Source: Microtetraspora niveoalba (GTDB taxonomy: Bacteria > Actinomycetota > Actinomycetes > Streptosporangiales > Streptosporangiaceae). Taken from it: a stretch of 64,000 nucleotides of DNA. The stretch spans positions 1 through 64,000 of the forward strand of contig NZ_BBYM01000040.1 of assembly GCF_001570405.1 (NCBI RefSeq). Direction: 5' to 3'. Numbering within the stretch: position 1 is the first letter of the stretch; every line of letters begins with the position of its first letter. The position numbers and the translations under genes were made by a program. Below are positions 25,353 to 34,056 of this stretch, in pieces. The notes under the pieces are model-generated. The model had not been told where the DNA came from, searched no databases, and saw only the letters and a list, made by a program, of their open reading frames with translations.

Positions 25353-26299
25353 GCGCTCTCACCTCCGAGTTGGACGCGCGGGTCGATCACCGCGTAGAGG
25401 ATGTCGATCACCAGGTTGACCACCCCGAAGACCGCGACCAGCAGGAGCGCGACCGCCTGTACGACGGCGAAGTCCTTCTGCTGGACCGAGTTGATGAGCA
25501 TGGCTCCGACGCCGTCGAGGGTGAAGGCGTGCTCGACGACGGCGGCCCCGGCGACGAGGGCGGCGATGTTCACGCCGACGATCGTGGTGACGGGCAGCAT
25601 GGCGTTCCGGAGGATGTGCCGGCGCGCCACGACCCGCCACGGGACGCCGCGCGCCAGCGCGACGGAGACGTGCTCGGCCTCGCGTTCCTCCACAACGGCG
25701 GTGCGGGTGATGCGGGCGACCACCGCGGCGGCCGGGAGCGCGAGCGCCACGGCGGGCAGCGTCAGGTGTTCGACGCGGCCCGCGAACCCGGATCCGGCCC
25801 CGAAGACGGGGAACCAGCCGAGCGTCACGGAGAAGACGCTCATGAGCAGGACGGCGGCGAAGAACGTGGGGACGGCGAAGCCGACGCTCGACCCGAGCAG
25901 CACGCCGGTGTCGAACGCCCCGCCCCGCAGCCCGGCGAGCGCTCCGGCCACGACGCCGAAGACCACGATCAGCACGGCGGCGTACAGGGTCAGCCAGAGG
26001 GTCGTCGGGATGCGGGACGCCAGGAGCGAGGCGACGTCCTGGCGGGTGGTGAGCGACTCGCCGAGGTCGCCGGTGAGCACGCCGCCGAGCCAGTTCCAGT
26101 AGCGGATCAGGAACGGGTCGTCCAGGCCGTACTGCGCCCGGATGGAGGCGAGGACCTCGGGGCTGACGGTCCGTCCCTGGACGAGGAAACTCTCGGGCGT
26201 GCCGGGTGCGGCGTACATCGCCGAGAAGACGAGGAAGCTGGAGATGAGGAGGGTGGCGGCCAGCGCGCCGAGCCGCCGGAGTACGAAGCGCAGCAACAA
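25349..26299 (-). CDS. Peptide ABC importer permease (DppB-like)
   Basis: A 316-residue permease that begins LRFVLRRLGALAATLLISSF, as DppB proteins do, with six membrane segments. The periplasmic loop has DPFLIRYWNWLGGVLTGDLG, and the EAA loop lies near ARGVPWRVVARRHILRNA. The start is read as TTG 26299 (or the next TTG at 26296) with GGAGG just upstream; no ATG fits. It lies 53 bp downstream of the binding-protein gene, the only real gap in the operon, and overlaps the DppC-like gene. Confidence 0.9.
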   Translation of the reverse strand: MLLRFVLRRLGALAATLLISSFLVFSAMYAAPGTPESFLVQGRTVSPEVLASIRAQYGLDDPFLIRYWNWLGGVLTGDLGESLTTRQDVASLLASRIPTTLWLTLYAAVLIVVFGVVAGALAGLRGGAFDTGVLLGSSVGFAVPTFFAAVLLMSVFSVTLGWFPVFGAGSGFAGRVEHLTLPAVALALPAAAVVARITRTAVVEEREAEHVSVALARGVPWRVVARRHILRNAMLPVTTIVGVNIAALVAGAAVVEHAFTLDGVGAMLINSVQQKDFAVVQAVALLLVAVFGVVNLVIDILYAVIDPRVQLGGESA

Positions 26300-26352
26300 C
26301 GCCTCCGATCAGGAGGTGGGGGGCGCGTCGCCGCGCCCCGGGTCGGTCATGG

Positions 26353-27987
26353 TCACGCCGCGCCGAGGTCGGCGGCCCAGGGGTAGTAGAGGTAGACGAA
26401 CGAGGCCGGGACCCCGGTGATCCCCTTGCGGAGGAACAGCCTGACCGACGGCGCGACGATCGGGATCCAGGGCATGCGCTCGGTCACCTTCGCCTGCAGC
26501 TCCGCGACGATCTTGGCCCGCTCGGTCTCGTCCAGCGTTCCGGCGGCCTGCTCGATGAGGCGCTGCGTCTCCGGGTCGGAGTGCCCGTCGAAGTTCTGCG
26601 ACCCGCCCTCGGCGGCGATCGTGCGCAGGAAGGCGAGCGGGTCGGGGACGTCCATGTAGTTGGTCGTCATGAACCCGTCGTATCCGGCGCGCGCCTTGGC
26701 GTCGGAGAAGAACGCCCCGTACTGCGCGCTCGGGACGCCCTTGGGCTGGATGGTGAGGCCGAGCTCGCGGGCGGCGTTGGACATCTCGGACAGGATGTCG
26801 GCGTAGAACTGACGCTCGCTCGGGTAGGCGACGGTGATCGTGGCGTTCCCGAGGTCGGCTCCCGCGATGAGCTTCTTCGCCTCGTCGAGGTTCTTCTTCG
26901 TGTCCGGCAGGGCGTCGTACGCGGGACCGAACACACCGTCCCCGTACGTCCAGCCGCCGCGCGGCACGAGCGACCGGGGCACCTGGGCGGTGCCGGCGAA
27001 CACGGTCGCCGCGATGGCCTCCCGGTCGGTGGCGAGCGCGAGCGCGCGGCGCACCGCCGGGTCGCCGAGCGGGCCGCTCCCGGTGCTGATGACGGCGACC
27101 AGCTGCAGGGATTTACCCAGGTACAGCGTGCCGTTGGCGGAGTTCGAGAGCCGGTCCACCGCGTCGATCGGCACGTCGTACGAGCCGTCGATGGCGTTGG
27201 TCTCCAGGGCGCTCGCGATCGCGCCGGGGTCGACGATGAACCGCAGGTCGACCTGCTTCGTCCTGGCCCGCCGCGACGCGTCCCAGTACGCGTCGTTGCG
27301 CAGCATGGTGATCGAGGACCCCTTCTGCCACGCCGAGAACGTGTAGGGGCCGGTGCACATGACGCCGCCCTCGGGGGTGCCGTACTTGCCGCCCGCCTTC
27401 TCGCGCTGCGCGCGCTGCACGACCACGCCGATCGGGGTGGCCATGTACGAGTTGAGCGTGGCGTCCGGCTTCTTCAGGGTGACGGTGACCTCGTGGTCGC
27501 CGGTCTTCTCGACGCTCGTCATGTTGCCGGTGATCTGGTCGGAGGCCCAGTAGCTGCCCTCCTTGGGGTCGAGGTGGCGGCGCAGGCTGAAGACGACGTC
27601 GTCGGCGGTCATCGGCTGTCCGTCCCAGAAGCGCACGTCGTCCCGCAGGGTGAACACCCAGGTCTTCTGGTCCTTCGTCTCCACCTTCTCGGCGAGGTTG
27701 GGCTTCACCGTGTAGTCGGGGTCCAGCCGCGTCAGCCCCTCGCAGAGGTTCGCGACGACGGTGTTCTCGGGGTAGTTGAACGCCTTGATCGGGTCCAGTG
27801 ACGCGGGCTCGCCGAAGGGCAGGTTCCAGGTCGCCTTGTCGAGGTCCCGCTGCGCGGCGGGGGTGGTCACCAGGAGGTCGTCGAGCTTACGGTCGGCCGC
27901 CTTCGGGGTGGCCGGGGCACCGCCGCCGCACGCGGCGAGCCCGAGGCTCAGCGAGGCGGCCAGCGCCGCCTTCGCGCAGATACGCAT
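26353..27987 (-). CDS. Peptide-type ABC substrate-binding lipoprotein (SBP_bac_5)
   Basis: A 544-residue extracellular lipoprotein. The signal sequence ends in the lipobox LAAC with Cys20, so it is anchored outside the membrane. The family signature follows: EPASLDPIKAFNYPENTVVANLCEGL, split here as EPASLDPIKA and NLCEGLTRLDPDY, then WTFTLR-like WVFTLRDDVRFWDGQPMTADD in part. It captures a peptide or peptide-like ligand for the two permeases. ATG 27987 has GGAGAACGAG before it; the longer frame to 28071 has no signal peptide at its start. It is first in the operon and diverges from the lacI gene across a palindromic operator. Confidence 0.92.
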   Translation of the reverse strand: MRICAKAALAASLSLGLAACGGGAPATPKAADRKLDDLLVTTPAAQRDLDKATWNLPFGEPASLDPIKAFNYPENTVVANLCEGLTRLDPDYTVKPNLAEKVETKDQKTWVFTLRDDVRFWDGQPMTADDVVFSLRRHLDPKEGSYWASDQITGNMTSVEKTGDHEVTVTLKKPDATLNSYMATPIGVVVQRAQREKAGGKYGTPEGGVMCTGPYTFSAWQKGSSITMLRNDAYWDASRRARTKQVDLRFIVDPGAIASALETNAIDGSYDVPIDAVDRLSNSANGTLYLGKSLQLVAVISTGSGPLGDPAVRRALALATDREAIAATVFAGTAQVPRSLVPRGGWTYGDGVFGPAYDALPDTKKNLDEAKKLIAGADLGNATITVAYPSERQFYADILSEMSNAARELGLTIQPKGVPSAQYGAFFSDAKARAGYDGFMTTNYMDVPDPLAFLRTIAAEGGSQNFDGHSDPETQRLIEQAAGTLDETERAKIVAELQAKVTERMPWIPIVAPSVRLFLRKGITGVPASFVYLYYPWAADLGAA

Positions 27988-28070
27988 CTCGTTCTCCGAA
28001 CTCGGGGGGAGTGAACCCGTTGGGGCCGTTTGAGCAGGCCATGGGCGCGATAGGCAGCGACCATACAGCA

Positions 28071-28095
28071 CAAAACGTTTTAGAAAAAGGTTTTG
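28071..28095. promoter_or_regulatory. LacI-type operator, divergent promoter
   Basis: AAAACGTTTT (28072-28081) is a perfect 10-bp palindrome with the central CG typical of LacI/GalR operators. The wider CAAAAC (28071-28076) and GTTTTG (28090-28095) also form an inverted pair. It is the only AT-rich spot between the lipoprotein gene (27987) and the regulator gene (28114), so it should control both. Confidence 0.75.
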
Positions 28096-28113
28096 TGTCG
28101 TAGCATGTTCCGT

Positions 28114-29148
28114 ATGTCCGAGCAGGGATCACCCCCCTCCCGACCGACGATCCGGGATGTCGCGCGGGAAGCGGGCGTCTCCGTCACGACGGTGTCCCAT
28201 GCGCTGAACGGCAAGGGGACCGCGTCCGAGGCCACGCGGCAGCGCGTCCTCGCGGTCGCCGACCGCCTCGCGTACCGCGCCCACCCCATGGCCCGCGGGC
28301 TCCGCCAGGGACGCACCGGCGTCCTCGGGCTCGACATGCGCCCCCTCGACGCGATCGGGTCGTACCTGCCGGAGGGCGTCGACTACTTCATGCGGTTCGC
28401 CGGCGCGGCCGCGGTGACCGCGCTCGACCACGGCCTCGGGCTCATGCTCGTGCCCGACCTGACGCGTTCGGACATCCCGCAGTACGCCCACGGGGTGGAC
28501 GGCTACGTCGTCGGCGACCCGGTGCGCGACGACCCGGTCCTCACCCGGCTGATCGACGCCTCGGTGCCGGTCGTCACCGTGGGGCGCGATCCCGGGCGGC
28601 CCGCGTTCACCGACTGGGTGGGGCCGGACGACCTGTACGAGACGAAACGTGTCCTCGACCTGCTGCGGTCGCGCGGCGCCGAGCGCATCGCCCTCCTGGC
28701 CGGCACCGACGACAACGCGTGGAACGTCGACTCCGAGAAGGCGTACCGGTCGTGGGCGCGGCGCCACGGGATGCCGGCCCGCGTCCTGCACATCCCGGAG
28801 GCGGCCGGGGAGGACGGCGGCGCCGACGCCGCCCGGCGGCTGCTGAAGGGCAGGCAGCCGCGACCGGACGCGATCTACTGCCAGACCGGGCGGCACGCGG
28901 CGGGCGTCCTCGCGGAGGCGCACCGGCTCGACCTGTCCGTCCCGGGCGACCTGCTCATCGCCGCCGGTTCCGACGCGCAGCAGACACGCCACGCGACACC
29001 GGCGATCACGGCCCTCGATCTCGTGCCCGAGGAGTCGGGCAAGGCGGCCGTCGAGCTGCTCATCGCGCGCCTGGCGGGCGACACCCGGCCCGGACCGATC
29101 ATCCTGCCCGCCGAGCTGCGGACGCGCGCCTCCACCGGAGACGCCTGA
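28114..29148 (+). CDS. LacI/GalR-family regulator
   Basis: About 344 residues from ATG 28114. The N-terminal DNA-binding part reads TIRDVAREAGVSVTTVSHAL, followed by the hinge helix region with AYRAHPMARGLRQGRTGVLG. The ligand-binding part follows with GVDGYVVGDPVRDDP and DLLIAAGSDAQQTRH. In-frame starts at TTG 28093 and ATG 28105 are possible, but the later ATG leaves the standard short tail before the helix-turn-helix. No good Shine-Dalgarno is visible, so the message may have a very short leader. It probably represses the divergent importer/C45 operon through the palindrome at 28071. Confidence 0.9.
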   Translation: MSEQGSPPSRPTIRDVAREAGVSVTTVSHALNGKGTASEATRQRVLAVADRLAYRAHPMARGLRQGRTGVLGLDMRPLDAIGSYLPEGVDYFMRFAGAAAVTALDHGLGLMLVPDLTRSDIPQYAHGVDGYVVGDPVRDDPVLTRLIDASVPVVTVGRDPGRPAFTDWVGPDDLYETKRVLDLLRSRGAERIALLAGTDDNAWNVDSEKAYRSWARRHGMPARVLHIPEAAGEDGGADAARRLLKGRQPRPDAIYCQTGRHAAGVLAEAHRLDLSVPGDLLIAAGSDAQQTRHATPAITALDLVPEESGKAAVELLIARLAGDTRPGPIILPAELRTRASTGDA

Positions 29149-29244
29149 GCCGGCGCCGCCTGGTCCCGGCGTCGGTCGTCATCCTGCCGATATCCGCCTG
29201 GGACCGCATCACCCCCGACCAGCCCGCCGCCGACGCCGCGCGAT

Positions 29245-29272
29245 GATCGCCCCCATGGTCACGGGGGCGATC
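29245..29272. terminator. Bidirectional hairpin terminator
   Basis: A perfect 10-bp stem, GATCGCCCCC (29245-29254) with GGGGGCGATC (29263-29272), has an 8-base loop. It separates the convergent lacI and iminopeptidase genes. A second GC-rich inverted repeat (GGGCCC-ACG-GGCCC) follows near 29282. Confidence 0.72.
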
Positions 29273-29327
29273 GTGGCGCGCGGGCCCACGGGCCCGGGAC
29301 ACGCGTCACGGGACACGTCAGGGGTGT

Positions 29328-30284
29328 TCAGGGCCGGAAGCGGTCGGTGGCGTCGATCAGGCGGTGGCGGATGCCCGGTTCCGAGCCGCCGTGGCCCGCG
29401 TCCTCGACGATGTGGAACTCTGCCTCGGGCCAGGCCCGGTGCAGGTCCCACGCCTGGTCGGGCGGGGTCTTCATGTCGTAGCGGCCGTTGACGATCACGG
29501 CGGGAATGTGCCGGATGCGGTCGACGCCCGCCAGGAGGCCCTCCTCCGGGAGGAAGCCGCCGTTGCTGATGTAGTGGTGGGTGATGCGGGCGAAGGCGAG
29601 GATGTCGGCGTCGCCCAACTCCGGCGGATCGACGGGGAGCAGGGTGTTGGCCGCGAACTCCCAGCCCATCCAGGCGCGGGCCGCGGGGAGGTGAACCGCG
29701 GGGTCCGGATCGTCGATGCGGCGGCCGTACGCGCCGAGCAGGTCGTGCCGCTCGGCGCCGGGGATCGCGTCGCGGAACGCCGCCCACTCGGCCGGGAAGA
29801 GACGGGCGGCTCCAGTGGGAGTGAACCCCCAGGTCTCGTCGGACGGGCGGACGAGGTAGATGCCGCGCATCACCAGTTCGGTGACGCGGCCCGGGTGGGC
29901 CTGGGCGTACGAGAGGGCGAGGGTGCTGCCCCAGCTTCCGCCGAAGACCAGCCAGCGGTCGATGGAGAGATGTTCGCGGAGCCGTTCCATGTCGGCGACC
30001 AGATGCGGGGTGGTGTTGCGCTCCAGCGAGACCCGCCGGTCCCCGGCGCTCGGCCGGCTGGCGCCGCAGTTGCGCTGGTCGAACAGCACGATCCGGTACG
30101 CGGCCGGATCGAAGAAGCGCCGGAAACCGGGCAGGAGGCCGCCGCCGGGGCCGCCGTGCAGGAAGACGGCGGGTTTGCCGGCGGGATCGCCGCAGATCTC
30201 CCAGTAGATCTCATTGCCGTCGCCGACGTCGAGCAGGCCGGACTCGTGCGGCTCGATCGGGGGATAGAACTCCTTCAGACCCAT
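29328..30284 (-). CDS. pip: Proline iminopeptidase (S33)
   Basis: A 318-residue cytosolic alpha/beta-hydrolase. The family text is nearly complete: FLHGGPGGG (oxyanion region), IVLFDQRNCGASRPS, and the nucleophile motif GGSWGSTLALSYAQ with Ser in GGSWGS. The acid and His lie in VNGRYDMKTPP and EDAGHGGSE. It removes N-terminal proline from peptides. ATG 30284 fits the usual MGLKEFYPPIEP start. It is monocistronic; no direct link to the peptide importer next door is shown, although both concern peptides. Confidence 0.92.
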   Translation of the reverse strand: MGLKEFYPPIEPHESGLLDVGDGNEIYWEICGDPAGKPAVFLHGGPGGGLLPGFRRFFDPAAYRIVLFDQRNCGASRPSAGDRRVSLERNTTPHLVADMERLREHLSIDRWLVFGGSWGSTLALSYAQAHPGRVTELVMRGIYLVRPSDETWGFTPTGAARLFPAEWAAFRDAIPGAERHDLLGAYGRRIDDPDPAVHLPAARAWMGWEFAANTLLPVDPPELGDADILAFARITHHYISNGGFLPEEGLLAGVDRIRHIPAVIVNGRYDMKTPPDQAWDLHRAWPEAEFHIVEDAGHGGSEPGIRHRLIDATDRFRP

Positions 30285-30415
30285 GCGATCAAGTAGACCA
30301 CCGCGTCGCCGGACGAATAAGTCCTAAGTCTGCCGGCGGCATCACGAGTTCATCGGGAGTGCGTCCGCAAGCCGACGAAGGCTGCTCATGACGGGGCCGG
30401 GGTCCGGAAGCCGCG

Positions 30416-31018
30416 CTAGGTTCGGCGGCACGGCCGTACCGATTCAGAGTTTCCATCGTGTAGGGCACAGCCGTGCACGATGACCTGAACCACGTCTTGG
30501 ATCACGTCCCTGCTGGCGGTCCCTGGCGGCGCAGTGACCAGGGTGAACAGCGCACCCCCGTAGAGCGCGATCAGTGCGGGGATCTTCTCGCGTGGGATGG
30601 AGAGGTCGAGTTTGTCGTGGTGCCCGGCGGTGATCTGCAACGACGCATCCTGCAGGCCCGCGAGCGCCGAGGCGAGCAGCGGCCGACGCGAGGCCTCAAG
30701 TTGTAGTTCGAAGATCGCCAGATAGCGGTTGCGCAGCGTGGTCGCTGCTGTGAGCAGAGATTCCGTCCACAGGTCGACCAGCGTCGTGGGCTGCTCGGTG
30801 GCCCGGTCGGTGTCGGCGTGATGCAGCTCGACGATGCGCTCGGCGGCGGCCACCAGCAGCGCTTCCCGGCTGCGGAAGTAGTTCGAGGCCGTTCCCGGCG
30901 GAAGGTCTGCCTCCTTCTCCACCGCGCGGTGGGTCAGCCCATGCACGCCCGAGGACGCCAGCAGCTCGATGGCGGCATCGGTCAGGGCTCGGCGACGGGC
31001 CGGATTGGTAGGCGGCAT
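30416..31018 (-). CDS. TetR-family repressor
   Basis: A 200-residue regulator. The N-terminal helix-turn-helix reads LTDAAIELLASSGVHGLTHR followed by AVEKEADLPPGTASNYFRSR, the typical TetR pattern; the rest is the helical ligand domain (TetR_C_6-like, with LEASRRPLLASAL). It diverges from the FAD monooxygenase gene, and the 12-bp palindrome in between is the probable operator. It likely responds to the monooxygenase substrate. Confidence 0.9.
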   Translation of the reverse strand: MPPTNPARRRALTDAAIELLASSGVHGLTHRAVEKEADLPPGTASNYFRSREALLVAAAERIVELHHADTDRATEQPTTLVDLWTESLLTAATTLRNRYLAIFELQLEASRRPLLASALAGLQDASLQITAGHHDKLDLSIPREKIPALIALYGGALFTLVTAPPGTASRDVIQDVVQVIVHGCALHDGNSESVRPCRRT

Positions 31019-31038
31019 GCGGCCATGCTACCAATATG

Positions 31039-31050
31039 CGTACTAGTACG
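31039..31050. promoter_or_regulatory. Probable TetR operator palindrome
   Basis: CGTACTAGTACG is a perfect 12-bp palindrome in the 59-bp region between the divergent tetR (start 31018) and FAD monooxygenase (start 31078) genes. Its position fits repression of both. Confidence 0.65.
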
Positions 31051-31077
31051 ATCGTAGTGAATCAGCGAGGAGGTCTC

Positions 31078-32223
31078 ATGAGGATCGTGGTCGTCGGTGC
31101 CGGCCTCGGAGGAGTGGCGGCGGCAGTGGGGCTGCATCGCCTGGGCCACGAGGTAACGCTCTTCGAACGGAGCGCCGAACTCCGGGAGGCGGGCACTGGA
31201 ATCGTGGTCATGCCCAACGGACTCCGCGCGCTCGACACACTGGGACTGGCTGAAGACGTTCGCGGGCACGTCTTGCCCGCCGCCCGCGCGGGATTGCGGG
31301 ACTGGCGCGGACGGCCGCTGCTGGTGACCGACGCGATCCAGGCGCAGCAGGAGGTCGGGACACCCGCCATCATCGACAGGGCGGAACTGCACCGCGCGCT
31401 ACGCGCCCCGCTGCCCGCCGACCTGGTGCGAACCGCGACCCCGGTCGAGCGCCTGGAGCCCGACCCCACCGGGGTAACCGTGATCAGCGACGGCAAGCCC
31501 GTCGCGAGAGCGGACGCCGTGATCGCGGCCGACGGCATCGGCAGCAAGCTGCGCGGGCAACTCTTCCCTGGCCACTCTGGACTGCGGCGGACCGGCCGGA
31601 TGGACCTGCGCGGCATGCTTCCCCGTCCTGCCGGCCTGAATACGGACCTGCTCGCCAGCCAGTTGGTCGACCGCCGCAGCGGGGCGATGTTCGGCCTGTT
31701 CCCCGTCGGCGAGAACCGCCTGTACTGGTTCACCGACTCCGTCCTGCGCGGCACGCCGCCCGGCGCGGACGACGCACGCCGGCAGATGTTGTCCCTGATG
31801 GCCGACTGGCACCCCCTCGTCACGGCGCTGATCGAGGCCACCCCGCCCGCCGACATCTACGTCGACCCGATCACCCGCCTGGCCGAACCCCTGCCCTCGT
31901 TCGCGGTCGGCAGGATCGCGTTCCTCGGCGATGCCGCGCACGCCATGCCACCCGACCTCGGCCAGGGCGCCAGCCAAGCCTTCGAAGACGCGGCCGCACT
32001 GACCCGCCACCTGACCGGCGCCGAGCCGGCGGACGTCGCCCAGCGGCTCCTGCGCTACGACGCCGAGCGCAGGCCCAGAGCCAACCGCATGATGCGGGCG
32101 GCGTCCCGGCAATCGCGGCTGACCTCCCAGATCGGCGTCGCCGCGTGGCTTCGCGACGCGTTGCTGCGCGCCGTACCGTCCCGGATCGCCACCCGGCAGC
32201 TTGCCGCCCTCTGGCACGCCTGA
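31078..32223 (+). CDS. FAD-dependent aromatic monooxygenase
   Basis: A 381-residue flavoprotein of the p-hydroxybenzoate hydroxylase fold. The ADP-binding motif is VVGAGLGGVAAAVGLHRLG at the very start, the DG motif is VIAADGIGSKLR, and the second FAD motif is GRIAFLGDAAHAMPPDLGQG. It hydroxylates a small aromatic or polyketide-like substrate using NAD(P)H and oxygen; the substrate is unknown. GAGGAGG lies 5-10 bases before ATG 31078, whereas upstream in-frame starts lie in the operator region. Control by the divergent TetR is likely. Confidence 0.9.
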   Translation: MRIVVVGAGLGGVAAAVGLHRLGHEVTLFERSAELREAGTGIVVMPNGLRALDTLGLAEDVRGHVLPAARAGLRDWRGRPLLVTDAIQAQQEVGTPAIIDRAELHRALRAPLPADLVRTATPVERLEPDPTGVTVISDGKPVARADAVIAADGIGSKLRGQLFPGHSGLRRTGRMDLRGMLPRPAGLNTDLLASQLVDRRSGAMFGLFPVGENRLYWFTDSVLRGTPPGADDARRQMLSLMADWHPLVTALIEATPPADIYVDPITRLAEPLPSFAVGRIAFLGDAAHAMPPDLGQGASQAFEDAAALTRHLTGAEPADVAQRLLRYDAERRPRANRMMRAASRQSRLTSQIGVAAWLRDALLRAVPSRIATRQLAALWHA

Positions 32224-32382
32224 TCAGTGGTCGCGGGCGATCAGTGATCGGGTGACGGGCCGGCCGGTGTGGCGGTCGTGCCAGATGGCGGCGGTCAGGG
32301 CCAGGATGCGCTGGGCGATGCGGGCTCCGTGGAGTTCCAGGTCGAACTGGCCCTTAAGAGTGTCGTTGAGGGACTCGCTCGT
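32224..32382 (-). pseudogene. IS982-type transposase C-terminal fragment
   Basis: On the minus strand the frame reads ESLNDTLKGQFDLELHGAR, then IAQRILALTAAIWHD and RPVTRSLIARDH, ending at TGA 32226-32224. This is the conserved C-terminal block of IS982/DDE transposases. The first 80 percent of the gene is absent. The fragment is in the same frame as the binding-protein gene and begins immediately after that gene's TAG, so an old insertion or deletion joined them. No inverted repeat is recognisable. Confidence 0.75.
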
Positions 32383-33390
32383 CTAGCTCTCCGGGAGCAC
32401 GTCGAAATCGACGACCTGCTCGGGAGTCAGTCCGGCCGGGATGGCACCCGCCTCGGTGAGAATCTTGATGTTCGCCTCGACCCTGGTCTTGTCGACGGCG
32501 CCGATCGTGGCGCCCTGCGGCGCGACGTAGGGGGCCATCGCCTCGACCTCGGCCGCGGCCACCGCCGGATCCTGCGTGGGCTGGTACTTCTTGAGGATCT
32601 CGCCGGTCTCCTCCGGGTGGGCGATGGAGTACTCCAGTCCCTTGAACAGCGCCGCGCCGAACTTCCTGACCAGTTCGGGCTTGTCCCGGGCCACCTCGCC
32701 GGAGGCCAGCAGCGCGTTGCCGTACAGGTCGGGCAGGACCTCGCCGTAGGGGAGGATGACGGCCTTCCTCCCCTGCGCGGCCTTCTCGATGAGCGAGCGG
32801 CCGACGACGAACTGGCCGATCGCGTCGACCTGGCCGCTCCCGAGCAGTTGCGGCAGCGCGGGCGGGGCGGACGGGACGAACCTGACCTTGGACGCGTCGA
32901 CGCCGGCGGCTCCGGCGTAGACCGGGAAGGTCACCTGGACGGTGGAGCCCGGCTGGTCGCCGACGGTCTTGCCCTCCAGGTCCTTCGGCTCGGCGATGCC
33001 GCCGCCCTCCAGCGAGATGATCGCGGCCAACGACCTCTGGTGCACCATGCCGACCGTGGTGACGGGCAGCTTCTCCTTGGCCACGGTGATCAGGACGGCG
33101 GTGAAGTCGCCGACGCCGAAGTCGGCCCTGTCGCCGGCCAGCAGCTTCATCACATCGACCGTGCCGCTGCCCGGCTTGATCTCGACGTCGAGCCCGGCTT
33201 CCTTGAAGTAGCCCTTCTCCTGGGCTACGTACGCGTAGGCGTCGCGGCCGAAGGTGTTGAACGACGTCAGATAGCGGACCGTCTCCACGGAGGCGGCGGC
33301 CTTGTCTTCACTGTCGCCTCCACCACCGCACGCGGCCAGCAGCATGACTCCGGCGATCCCGGCGGCACGGACGAACCGGGCGACCTTCAT
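32383..33390 (-). CDS. NMT1/SsuA-like ABC substrate-binding lipoprotein
   Basis: A 335-residue lipoprotein with a signal sequence ending in the lipobox LLAAC (Cys21) followed by a Gly-rich linker. The mature part shows the NMT1/THI5-like pattern: VRYLTSFNTFGRDAYAYVAQ, KGYFKEAGLDVEI, and LLAGDRADFGVGDF. Relatives bind sulfonates, pyrimidine precursors or other small organics. AAAGGAGA precedes ATG 33390. No permease or ATPase gene lies next to it in the window, so its transporter partners were lost (an IS982 stump follows directly) or lie elsewhere. Confidence 0.88.
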   Translation of the reverse strand: MKVARFVRAAGIAGVMLLAACGGGGDSEDKAAASVETVRYLTSFNTFGRDAYAYVAQEKGYFKEAGLDVEIKPGSGTVDVMKLLAGDRADFGVGDFTAVLITVAKEKLPVTTVGMVHQRSLAAIISLEGGGIAEPKDLEGKTVGDQPGSTVQVTFPVYAGAAGVDASKVRFVPSAPPALPQLLGSGQVDAIGQFVVGRSLIEKAAQGRKAVILPYGEVLPDLYGNALLASGEVARDKPELVRKFGAALFKGLEYSIAHPEETGEILKKYQPTQDPAVAAAEVEAMAPYVAPQGATIGAVDKTRVEANIKILTEAGAIPAGLTPEQVVDFDVLPES

Positions 33391-34056
33391 CGATTCTCCT
33401 TTCGCAGGCCCCAGCACAGAAGAAGGGGGTCCGTGCCGGCGACCGCTCTGCGCGAGGCCGCGGGCCGGATTCCGGCTTCGACGGGTGAGTGTTCCGCTGA
33501 CGCGGCTAATCGGGTGGTTGACAGATAACGTCGTCACGTGAACGGCGTCACGTGTTGTCGGGGCCGATCAGGAGGCCGACGTAAAGGCTTGGTCCGAAAT
33601 TCTCATCCATCGGAGACCGAAGCTCAAGCCTTGTTCCTCGCGGAATCCTCCGGAAGGATTGTCCTTCACGACCGATCGCGGGCCAACGGAGCCGCCCCCT
33701 CAACAAAACCCGGACATTCCACCAGGTCAATCGCACTTCGGCGAAAGCGAACCGCCGACGATCCACTGAGCCGTACAACCGGCGCCGACGCCCGGACCGC
33801 CGCCGGGCCGGGACCGGCGCGAACAAGGTGCACCCGAATCCGAATTGTCCACCCGGGCATATCCGCGACCGGCCGTCGGGCGCGCACCTCCACGAACCGC
33901 CGTTTGACACATCGTAATAACTTGCTCACCTCTGACATGTCAACCTCATAGTGATAACAATCTTTTCCCGGACATCACGCCGTTTTCGCGGCGTGGCGAT
34001 CCGGGGCCGGGCCAATGGCGATCGAACCGTTGTGAGACCTGGAGGTGCGTCCCCTC
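33391..34056. other. Divergent intergenic region with two CACGTG sites
   Basis: 666 bp between the divergent binding-protein and P450 genes. CACGTG occurs at 33535-33540 and 33549-33554, in the repeated context GTCACGTG, 14 bp apart. TTGACA at 33518-33523 may be a -35 element. The part 33880-33970 is lower in GC. The frames across this region show no codon bias or familiar motif, so I see no gene. Confidence 0.45.

Noticed and set aside
33538-33951. 137-codon plus-strand frame before the P450 gene
   Set aside because: It has poor codon bias, no ribosome binding site and no motif, and it crosses a low-GC promoter region.
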